5,545 nucleotides of DNA, from contig JAAZNR010000561.1 in NCBI GenBank assembly GCA_012798155.1, forward strand, positions 1-5,545, given 5' to 3'. A program made the translations under genes and the position numbers. Positions 1 to 4,880 of the stretch are shown one piece after another. This DNA is from Thermogutta sp. (lineage in GTDB: Bacteria > Planctomycetota > Planctomycetia > Pirellulales > Thermoguttaceae). How positions within the stretch are numbered: the first letter of the stretch is position 1; every line of letters begins with the position of its first letter. A model generated the notes under the pieces. It saw only the letters and a list, made by a program, of their open reading frames with translations, was not told the DNA's origin and searched no databases.

Positions 1-193
1 CGGCAGAGTCGCCGGCGGGGATGGCGTCGGCCAGGTCGTCCGTTACTCGCAGGAAGGCGTAGAGGGCCTCCATCGCCCGGGCACGGTCCGGCGGAAGGAG
101 GAAAAAGGCCGAGCAAAAACTGGAATGCGCGCGGCGGCACACGGCCCGGCAGCGGCGGTAGCTTTCGCGGAGACGATCATCGCCGGGCGTCAT
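1..193 (-). CDS. hpnD: Presqualene diphosphate synthase HpnD, N-terminal part (cut by window edge)
   Basis: Only the first 64 codons are inside the window; the reading frame is open at the left edge. What is seen: an N-terminal stretch with SSFCSAFFLLP, then ALYAFLRVTDDLAD. The Asp-rich DxxxD motif is at residues 52-56 and binds Mg2+ and diphosphate in the squalene/phytoene synthase family. Family knowledge: HpnD condenses two farnesyl diphosphates to presqualene diphosphate, which HpnC and HpnE then convert to squalene. The start is well supported: ATG at 193-191 overlaps the hpnC stop as ATGA, and a strong Shine-Dalgarno GGAGGTG (minus strand, 205-199) lies inside the hpnC end at proper spacing. 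This implies translational coupling in one operon. The alternative is a phytoene/dehydrosqualene synthase paralogue, which the N-terminus alone cannot exclude; position directly after hpnC favours HpnD. Confidence 0.85.
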   Translation of the reverse strand, partial: MTPGDDRLRESYRRCRAVCRRAHSSFCSAFFLLPPDRARAMEALYAFLRVTDDLADAIPAGDSA

Positions 194-1170
194 GAGGGCA
201 CCTCCGGCAATCGGCCGCTCCATACGGACCAGCAGGCCTTCGCCGCCAGCGCAGCCTTGTTCCAGCGCGAAAGCCGGGGGCGCCGATGCCAGACGTCGTA
301 ATCCACCGCCTTGAGGGCGCCGAGAATCGCCAGCCCGCCGCGGATGAACAGGAGCACCGGGATTTGCAAGTCGCGGGGCATCATGCGGACCAAGGGTTCG
401 CCGCCGCGGAGAAAGGCCGCCGCCTCGGCCGCCAGTCCCTCCATCATGCGGCGGAAGGCCGGATTGAACTCGCCCCGCCCGAACATGGTCTCGTCGTAGC
501 CCGCCCGAAGACGCACGCTCAGCGGAATGTAAATCCGGCCGCGGCGATAGTCCTCGGCGACGTCCTGCCAGAAATTGGCCAGTTGCAGGCCCGTGCAAAC
601 GGAGTCGGCATAGCGGACCCGGGACGGCGTATGGCAGCGGCCCATGTACAGCACCAAGTGTCCCACGGGATTGGCGGAATAGCGGCAATAATTGAGGAGG
701 GACTCCATCGTCTCGTACCGCGACACCTCCTGGTCCTGCCGGAACGCGGCGAGCAGATCGAGAAAGGGGGTGATCGGGATTTGGAACTCCCGGACCGTCT
801 CTTGCAGGGCGATCAAGACGGGATGCCGCGGCCGGCCTTGATAGCAGGCCTCCAATTCGAATCGCCACCAGTCCAGCAGCTCCTTGGCGACCTCGGTTCG
901 GGAGACTTCGTCGGACAGGTCGTCCGCCCAGCGACACCAGGCGTAGACATGACAGAAATGCCGGCGTAATCTGCGGGGCAGGAAAAGCCCGGCCACGGTA
1001 AAATTCTCGTAATGCCTCCGCGTCAACCGGCGGCAGTAGCGCCGCGCCTCGCGCAAGGAGACGGGCGGGCCGCTCGATCGGGGACCGAAGCGTTCCAAGT
1101 CCGCGGCGAATTGGGCCGCCTCGTTGCGATCCCGTCGGGATTCGCCGGGCGAAGAGATGGCTGGGGGCAT
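190..1170 (-). CDS. hpnC: Hydroxysqualene synthase HpnC
   Basis: A 326-residue member of the squalene/phytoene synthase family. In order, it shows HYENFTVAGLFLP at about residues 53-65 (a hallmark of the HpnC branch), the first Asp-rich motif in WADDLSDE (D83xxxD87), an FRQD segment near 143, YSANPVGHLVL at 164-174, and the second Asp-rich motif in WQDVAEDYRRGRIYIP (D203xxxD207). Both metal/diphosphate-binding motifs are intact, so an active enzyme is expected. Family knowledge: HpnC converts presqualene diphosphate to hydroxysqualene, which HpnE reduces to squalene. The first ~40 residues form a polar extension before the family core; the LERFGP...SLREARRYCRRL part still looks like planctomycete homologues, so I keep the ATG at 1170, although no clear Shine-Dalgarno precedes it. 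The stop overlaps the hpnD start (ATGA), so the two genes are probably one operon, divergent from ispH. Confidence 0.93.
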   Translation of the reverse strand: MPPAISSPGESRRDRNEAAQFAADLERFGPRSSGPPVSLREARRYCRRLTRRHYENFTVAGLFLPRRLRRHFCHVYAWCRWADDLSDEVSRTEVAKELLDWWRFELEACYQGRPRHPVLIALQETVREFQIPITPFLDLLAAFRQDQEVSRYETMESLLNYCRYSANPVGHLVLYMGRCHTPSRVRYADSVCTGLQLANFWQDVAEDYRRGRIYIPLSVRLRAGYDETMFGRGEFNPAFRRMMEGLAAEAAAFLRGGEPLVRMMPRDLQIPVLLFIRGGLAILGALKAVDYDVWHRRPRLSRWNKAALAAKACWSVWSGRLPEVPS

Positions 1171-1206
1171 ACCGTCACGCGAGAATTACCAGGGCCGTCG
1201 TTGAGG

Positions 1207-1225
1207 CGGACGGCGATAGCGTCCG
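1207..1225. promoter_or_regulatory. Inverted repeat in the hpnC / ispH divergent spacer
   Basis: CGGACG (1207-1212) and CGTCCG (1220-1225) form a perfect 6-bp inverted repeat around a 7-nt centre. It sits in the 97-bp spacer between the divergent starts of hpnC and ispH. That position would suit an operator for one or both genes, or a hairpin in the hpnC leader. On the minus strand CATAAT (1242-1237) could be a -10 box for hpnC, but its -35 is poor, and I found no convincing promoter for ispH. In a GC-rich genome a 6-bp repeat can arise by chance. Confidence 0.3.
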
Positions 1226-1267
1226 TAAACCATTCCATTATGGTCCTTGCCTGGATTCGAGGGAACC

Positions 1268-2215
1268 ATGCGTATCCTGCTCGCCTCGCCGCGGGGTTTT
1301 TGCGCGGGAGTGAACATGGCGATCGCAACGCTGGAGGAGGCCCTTCGGCACTTTCCGCCGCCGATCCACGTCTATCACGAGATCGTCCATAATCGTTGGG
1401 TGGTGGCCCGATTCTCGGACCGCGGCGTGATCTTCGTGGACGATTTGGACCAAGTCCCGCCGGGGGCGACGCTGCTGTACTCGGCCCACGGAGTGTCGCC
1501 CGAAATCCGCCGCCGCGCCCAGGAGTTGCGGCTTCGCACGGTGGATGCCACCTGCCCGCTGGTGACCAAGGTCCACCGGGAAGTGCGGCGGTTTTCCGAA
1601 CAGGGCTTCACCGTGCTTCTGGTGGGGCACGCGGGGCACGACGAAATCGTGGGCACGATGGGCGAGGCCCCGCACGCCATCCGTCTGGTCGAGAACGAGC
1701 AACAGGCGGAAACGGTCGAGGTACCGGACCCGCAACGGGTGGCGTATTCCACGCAGACCACGCTCTCCGTGGACGACGCGGAGCGGATCGTGTCGCGTCT
1801 GCGGCGGCGTTTTCCGGCCCTGCAAGGCCCCGCCCGCGACGATATCTGCTACGCCACGCAAAATCGCCAGGAGGCCGTCCGCGTGCTCGCCGCCGAGACG
1901 GATTTGTTCTTGGTGGTGGGCAGCCAAAACAGCTCCAACAGCCGCCGATTGGCCGAAATCGCCGCGGCGGCCGGCATTCCCGCCTATCTCGTGGACGGAC
2001 CCGACGATTTGCACGACGCATGGTTCCACGCCGAGCAAACGGTGGGCATCACGGCGGGGGCCAGCGCACCCGAGAGCCTGGTCCAGGGTTGCGTGGGATA
2101 CCTTCGGGAACGGTTCGACGCCGTGGTCGAGGAGCGGGTATTGCGGGTGGAAAACGTCCACTTCGCGCTCCCCGGCGAATTGCGATCCACTCGGGAAACC
2201 GCCGCCGAAGCCTAG
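1268..2215 (+). CDS. ispH: 4-hydroxy-3-methylbut-2-enyl diphosphate reductase IspH (LytB)
   Basis: IspH is the iron-sulfur enzyme of the last MEP-pathway step, reducing HMBPP to IPP and DMAPP in the cytoplasm. The 315-residue protein aligns by eye over its whole length with E. coli IspH. The three 4Fe-4S cysteines are present: Cys12 in PRGFCAGV, Cys96 in DATCPLVTKVH and Cys194 in DDICYAT. So are the substrate-binding histidines in HEIVHNR (His41), SAHGVS (His74) and GHAGHDEIVGTMG (His124, with catalytic Glu126), the TQTTLSVDD segment, and the NSSNS and ITAGASAPE loops. I chose ATG 1268 rather than the in-frame TTG at 1247, because the family starts exactly at M(R/Q)ILLA and GAGGGA (1259-1264) is a suitable ribosome binding site. 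Divergent from hpnC-hpnD, it supplies the C5 units those enzymes ultimately consume. A short hairpin follows the stop. Confidence 0.98.
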   Translation: MRILLASPRGFCAGVNMAIATLEEALRHFPPPIHVYHEIVHNRWVVARFSDRGVIFVDDLDQVPPGATLLYSAHGVSPEIRRRAQELRLRTVDATCPLVTKVHREVRRFSEQGFTVLLVGHAGHDEIVGTMGEAPHAIRLVENEQQAETVEVPDPQRVAYSTQTTLSVDDAERIVSRLRRRFPALQGPARDDICYATQNRQEAVRVLAAETDLFLVVGSQNSSNSRRLAEIAAAAGIPAYLVDGPDDLHDAWFHAEQTVGITAGASAPESLVQGCVGYLRERFDAVVEERVLRVENVHFALPGELRSTRETAAEA

Positions 2216-2218
2216 ACG

Positions 2219-2232
2219 GCCGGTGACCCGGC
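2219..2232 (+). terminator. Short hairpin just after the ispH stop
   Basis: GCCGG (2219-2223), loop TGAC, CCGGC (2228-2232) form a perfect 5-bp stem starting 4 nt after the ispH stop codon. No T-run follows, so this is not a standard intrinsic terminator. It may act as an mRNA 3'-end stabiliser or may be chance. The remaining spacer up to 2320 shows no convincing promoter; TTGACG at 2287 lacks a matching -10 box. Confidence 0.25.
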
Positions 2233-2320
2233 AATCACAATGGCGGGGGCGGACGATGGGTTCACGTCTCCGCGCGGTCGTTCGCGTTGACGGTTACCGG
2301 ATGGATCGAGGAGCACGAAG

Positions 2321-3841
2321 ATGAGCGCGTTTCTCCGTCGCAAAATCGCGCCGCCCTTGCAACGGCAAGCGATGGTACGTCTGGGTTGCACATCGCTGTT
2401 TCTGGCGGCGTTGTCTCTGGCGGCGGCGGTTTGGGGTCGCACGGCGTCCGCCGAGTCGCCTCCCTTGCCCGGCGGCGCCTCGAACATTCGCGATTTCGGC
2501 GCGGTAGGGGACGGTGCCAATGACGATACGGATGCCGTGCAGGCGGCCGTCGATCGCGGCGGGGCGATCCTCTTTCCCCCCGGCAGATATCGCTTGACGC
2601 GAACCGTGAACGTGGATCTTGCGCGAACGGGTTGGGTATCGCTGCTCGGTCACGGCACGGCGCGGGTCATCATGGAAGGGCCGGGGCCGGCCTTCCGCTT
2701 CGTCGGCTCGCATACCGGCACCGCCGACCCCGCTTCCGTCAAGCCCGAGGTCTGGGACAAGGAACGCATGCCCCTGGTGGACGGCTTGGAGATCGTGGGC
2801 AACCACGACCAGGCCTGCGGTTTGGAGGCCGTGCGAACCATGCAGTGGACCGTCACCCGAACCGCGATCCGCGACACGCTCCACGCCCTGCGGCTGTTTC
2901 AGCGCAATCGCAACGTCGTCCTCTCGGAATGTCACTTCTACAACAATCGCGGTTGCGGCGTCCTGCTGGAGGACGTCGATCTGCATCAGATCAACGTGGT
3001 CGGCTGCCACATCAGTTACAACCGCGGCGGCGGCGTGGTAGTCCGCGGCGGATATCTGCGAAACTTGCAGATATCCGGCTGCGACATCGAGTGCAACATG
3101 GGTCCGCACGCGCCGCCCACCGCCAACGTCTTGATCGATAGTCTGCAATCCGGAACGGGACACGCGGAGATCGCGATCGTCGGCTGCACGATTCAGCACT
3201 CCGTCAAGGCCCCCGGCTCGGCGAACATCCGCTTCCTCGGCCGTGACTCGACCGGCCGGTATTGGGGCAACCTGACCATCGGCGACAACGTCTTGAGCGA
3301 CGTCGCCCGCAACGTCGAGATCATCGCCGCTCGGGGCGTCAGCATCGTGGGCAACACCTTCTGGGGCGCCGCCGAAGAGGATTTGCTCGTCGTCGACTCC
3401 CAAAACGTCGTCGTCGGGCCGAATATGTTCGACCAAAGCCCGAATTACAGCCGCGAGGGAACCTACCGCGGCGGCGTGCGTTTCCATCGCTCCCGCGACT
3501 GCACGTTGCAGGGATTGCACTTGGCGGAGACCCTCGGTCCCGCGATCGTGCTGGAAGAGTGCGACGGCATGAACGTCACGGGATGCACGGTCGGCGGATC
3601 GCGGGGGCCGGCACTGGACGTTCAGAGCGTGTCGCGGAGTCGCATTTCGGATTGCCTTCTGCAAACGGGCGCCGCTCGGGAGGCGGACGGCTCCCCGCCG
3701 CCCGCCATCCGAGTACAAGGCAGTTCCCATCTTCTGATTCGCGGCAACATGACGGACGCCGAAATCGAGGTTTCGCCGGATTCCAGCGAGGCCTCGCTCG
3801 GCGACAATGTCCGTGTTCCGCCGCGCGAGGCGGCCCCCTGA
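2321..3841 (+). CDS. Secreted right-handed beta-helix protein, pectate-lyase-3 type
   Basis: The 506-residue product begins with a Sec signal peptide: basic n-region, hydrophobic core around residues 21-38 (LGCTSLFLAALSLAAAV) and an ASA|E cleavage site near residue 44. The mature protein opens with the NIRDFGAVGDGANDDTDAV signature (about 55-73) and ILFPPGRYRL, typical of the pectate_lyase_3 / GH28-related N-terminal beta-helix region. Repeated coils follow: LSECHFYNN, VVGCHISYN, ISGCDIECN, IVGCTIQHS, IVGNTFWG, VTGCTVGGS, ISDCLLQTG. These are the inward I/V-G-C/N-x-I rungs of a parallel beta-helix running nearly to the C-terminus. Family knowledge: such folds bind or cleave polysaccharides or serve as structural surface proteins. 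I see no identifiable catalytic triad, so substrate and activity are unknown. There are no transmembrane or sorting tails. Start support: ATG 2321 with GAGGAG (2308-2313), 7 nt spacing. It is probably transcribed alone, or with ispH by read-through across 105 bp. Confidence 0.88.
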   Translation: MSAFLRRKIAPPLQRQAMVRLGCTSLFLAALSLAAAVWGRTASAESPPLPGGASNIRDFGAVGDGANDDTDAVQAAVDRGGAILFPPGRYRLTRTVNVDLARTGWVSLLGHGTARVIMEGPGPAFRFVGSHTGTADPASVKPEVWDKERMPLVDGLEIVGNHDQACGLEAVRTMQWTVTRTAIRDTLHALRLFQRNRNVVLSECHFYNNRGCGVLLEDVDLHQINVVGCHISYNRGGGVVVRGGYLRNLQISGCDIECNMGPHAPPTANVLIDSLQSGTGHAEIAIVGCTIQHSVKAPGSANIRFLGRDSTGRYWGNLTIGDNVLSDVARNVEIIAARGVSIVGNTFWGAAEEDLLVVDSQNVVVGPNMFDQSPNYSREGTYRGGVRFHRSRDCTLQGLHLAETLGPAIVLEECDGMNVTGCTVGGSRGPALDVQSVSRSRISDCLLQTGAAREADGSPPPAIRVQGSSHLLIRGNMTDAEIEVSPDSSEASLGDNVRVPPREAAP

Positions 3842-3863
3842 CCGCCCCGGCCGACTCGCCGCG

Positions 3864-3898
3864 GCCGGCTCCCCCCCATCGGCCGGCTTATTAGTTTT
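3864..3898 (+). terminator. Probable intrinsic terminator of the beta-helix gene
   Basis: GCCGGCT (3864-3870) pairs with GGCCGGC (3881-3887) as six G-C pairs plus one wobble around a 10-nt C-rich loop. It is followed directly by the T-rich TTATTAGTTTT (3888-3898). It lies 23 nt after the stop of the beta-helix gene. The T-tail is not continuous. Part of it (3891-3898) is the direct repeat and outer terminal repeat of the adjacent MITE-like element, so the insertion may have altered or supplied the tail. It acts only in the plus direction, as no T-run lies on the other side. Confidence 0.6.
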
Positions 3899-3994
3899 GC
3901 TGCGCAGGGTCGCCGAAACCGGCTTACTGATCTTACCCAGACTCACAAAGCTGCGTACCCCAGTTTGCGCAACTTCTTATTCTGCGTAGCAAAA
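3895..3994. mobile_element. MITE-like 100-bp element with terminal inverted repeats
   Basis: TTTTGCTGCGCAG (3895-3907) and CTGCGTAGCAAAA (3982-3994) are inverted copies matching at 12 of 13 positions. Both are flanked outside by the same 4 bp, TTAG (3891-3894 and 3995-3998), which looks like a target-site duplication. Inside, AAGCTGCG (3948-3955) and CGCAACTT (3968-3975) form a second inverted repeat (7 of 8; a G-T wobble if transcribed leftward), so the element could fold as a double hairpin. The interior is visibly less GC-rich than the genes around it and codes for no credible protein. It sits in the spacer between convergent genes, a usual place for tolerated insertions. No transposase is present, so it would need one in trans. 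It could instead be a chance or REP-like repeat; finding other genomic copies would settle this. Confidence 0.5.
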
Positions 3995-3998
3995 TTAG

Positions 3999-4129
3999 GC
4001 GACGTTACGGCACAGCAATGCTGATTGGTCGGTGCGCGTGCACCGTGCTTCGACATCAATTGGCGCAGGCCGAGGCAGAGCGGCATCGCGCGGCAAGGCT
4101 GGTCGTTGGCGGCCGCTCCGAGCGACGGA
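3999..4129. other. Remainder of the convergent spacer, no gene seen
   Basis: Between the MITE-like element and the lipoprotein stop I see only short inverted repeats: CAGCAATGCTG centred near 4017 and GGTGC-GCGT-GCACC at 4031-4044. On the minus strand neither is followed by a T-run, so no clear intrinsic terminator for the lipoprotein gene is recognised. Confidence 0.4.
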
Positions 4130-4369
4130 TCAGCCGGCGGGGCCGGGGACGTAGGTCGTCGTGGGAGGAACTACCATCGCGGGGGGAGCGCACGCCTCGC
4201 ACGAGGAGTCGAGCACCGGGACGTCGGTGACGACGGGCGGGCATTCCACCACCGCCGCCGGCTGCATCGGAGCAAACAGGGCTCCGCGGCGGAACCAGTT
4301 GCACCTCTGGCACCCCGCCGTCCCGACGACGATCACCACGAGGGAGCTTAAAACCAGCAACTTCCTCAT
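4130..4369 (-). CDS. Small Cys/Pro-rich lipoprotein, unknown function
   Basis: A 79-residue protein. Residues 1-20 form a lipoprotein signal: MRKLL n-region, hydrophobic LVLSSLVVIVV, and a lipobox ending TAGC with Cys20 as the predicted lipidated residue (Thr at -3 is acceptable but not ideal). The mature part is only about 60 residues. It has QRCNWFRRG immediately after the lipid site, four further cysteines (23, 43, 57, 60) and a Pro/Val-rich low-complexity tail (APPAMVVPPTTTYVPGPAG). From memory, short lipoproteins with a Cys-x-x-Cys-x-W-F-R-R-G start recur in Planctomycetota; the function is not known to me. The start is firm: GAAAGGAG (minus strand, 4386-4379) lies 9 nt before ATG 4369. 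Frame, signal peptide and ribosome site argue it is a real gene despite its size. It is transcribed divergently from the hydrolase-like gene. Confidence 0.75.
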   Translation of the reverse strand: MRKLLVLSSLVVIVVGTAGCQRCNWFRRGALFAPMQPAAVVECPPVVTDVPVLDSSCEACAPPAMVVPPTTTYVPGPAG

Positions 4370-4489
4370 AACCCATCTCTCCTTTCATGCAGAGTCTTGA
4401 CCTCAAAGGTCCGTCAGTGAACTCTACCCCACAGGCCGCGTTGTGCAAACGCAACAGTTGCCAAAACACCGCACCTTGCCCCGTTTTTT
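4370..4489. promoter_or_regulatory. Upstream region of the lipoprotein gene with two small palindromes
   Basis: This stretch must hold the lipoprotein promoter and leader. GACCT-CAA-AGGTC (4399-4411) is a perfect 5-bp inverted repeat about 30 nt upstream of the start codon. GCAAC-A-GTTGC (4451-4461) is another. Either could be a regulator site or a leader hairpin. On the minus strand TAGAGT near 4430 could be a -10 box, but no good -35 lies at the right distance, so no promoter is called with confidence. Confidence 0.3.
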
Positions 4490-4519
4490 GTGACAACCTT
4501 GCCGGTTGTAAGCTATAGT
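4490..4519 (+). promoter_or_regulatory. Sigma-70-like promoter with internal inverted repeat
   Basis: GTGACA (4490-4495, 5 of 6 to the -35 consensus) is followed after 18 bp by TATAGT (4514-4519, 5 of 6 to the -10 consensus). Transcription would start near 4526 and run toward the hydrolase-like gene, giving a leader of about 355 nt. A perfect inverted repeat ACAACC-TTGCC-GGTTGT (4493-4509) fills the space between the two boxes, exactly where a repressor would block polymerase. The region is more AT-rich than its surroundings, as expected for a promoter in a GC-rich genome. Confidence 0.5.
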
Positions 4520-4618
4520 GAAACTGATCTGCCGCACCCGCCGTATTCGACGCTCGGTCCGCTTCCTTGCGACGCGATGCAGGACGTGATGCAAACCGCG
4601 GCTGAGCGGCAACAATGT

Positions 4619-4644
4619 TCTTGGGGCCGAGTCTTGGGGCCGAG
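4619..4644 (+). repeat. Perfect 13-bp tandem duplication
   Basis: TCTTGGGGCCGAG occurs twice without a gap (4619-4631 and 4632-4644). The second copy continues with CAAAAC. A related copy, TCTCGGGGCCGGGCAAAAC at 4704-4722, matches the second copy plus its continuation (4632-4650) at 17 of 19 positions, with the copies starting 72 nt apart. The copies can form alternative stems with GC-rich partners downstream. Confidence 0.85.
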
Positions 4645-4704
4645 CAAAACTCCGCGGGTCCGGCCCTATCCCGGCACCGAAAGGGACCGCCAAGCGACGG
4701 GTTT

Positions 4705-4733
4705 CTCGGGGCCGGGCAAAACCGCCCGGCGAG
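4705..4733 (+). other. Strong GC hairpin in the leader
   Basis: GCCGGGC (4711-4717), loop AAAACC, GCCCGGC (4724-4730) form a perfect 7-bp all-GC stem. It is extended by CTC (4705-4707) pairing with GAG (4731-4733) across a 3-nt G bulge. It incorporates the third copy of the leader repeat. No T-run follows, so it is not an intrinsic terminator; it would be an RNA structural element in the leader. Confidence 0.55.
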
Positions 4734-4880
4734 TGGCGGCGGTGTCGCGGGGCGTGCGGCAGGGGAGCATCGGTCGAATCGACGGAAACCTCAGTGTCGG
4801 CACTTTGGAGTGCTTGAGCGTGGAGGAGAACCGTATCTCGCAAGGAGGGGAAGCCGTCCAAACTATGGGGGGAAAAAGCT

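Larger units (their letters stand above)
4526..4880 (+). promoter_or_regulatory. Long, repeat-containing, structured leader or possible small RNA
   Basis: I find no credible gene in these ~355 nt between the predicted promoter and the next start codon. The stretch holds a 13-bp tandem duplication with a third diverged copy (4619-4644 and 4704-4722). It also has several hairpins: GGGCCG/CGGCCC (4637-4642 with 4661-4666), GCCGGGC-AAAACC-GCCCGGC (4711-4730) and GCACT-TTGG-AGTGC (4800-4813). The last is nested in an outer CTCA/TGAG pairing (4790-4793 with 4815-4818). No known riboswitch or housekeeping RNA (6S, SRP, RNase P, tmRNA, c-di-GMP, cobalamin) is recognisable. It could be a regulatory 5' leader of the hydrolase-like gene or a separate RNA. 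An open frame from 4490 to 5065 crosses it, but its last 185 bases overlap the well-supported hydrolase-like gene. Confidence 0.4.

Noticed and set aside
286..969. 227-codon plus-strand frame across hpnC
   Set aside because: Shadow of hpnC, whose motifs are all on the minus strand.
1247..1267. TTG start extending IspH by 7 residues
   Set aside because: The family begins at the ATG at 1268, and a ribosome site is correctly spaced for that ATG.
1238..2161. 307-codon minus-strand frame across ispH
   Set aside because: Antisense shadow of a universally conserved gene; the translation shows no family features.
1396..2226. 276-codon plus-strand frame overlapping ispH
   Set aside because: Out-of-frame shadow of ispH; Gly/Arg-rich translation typical of a shifted GC-rich reading frame.
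2294..3946. 550-codon open frame on the minus strand, antisense to the beta-helix gene
   Set aside because: It mirrors the whole of a gene with signal peptide, family signature and ribosome site on the plus strand. Its own product is His/Asp/Arg-rich without domain signals; long antisense frames are usual in GC-rich DNA.
4031..4044. GGTGC-GCGT-GCACC hairpin as a terminator for the lipoprotein gene
   Set aside because: Only five base pairs and no T-run on the minus-strand side.
4526..4880. tmRNA, SRP RNA, RNase P RNA, 6S RNA or a known riboswitch in the leader
   Set aside because: None of the conserved core motifs of these RNAs is present.
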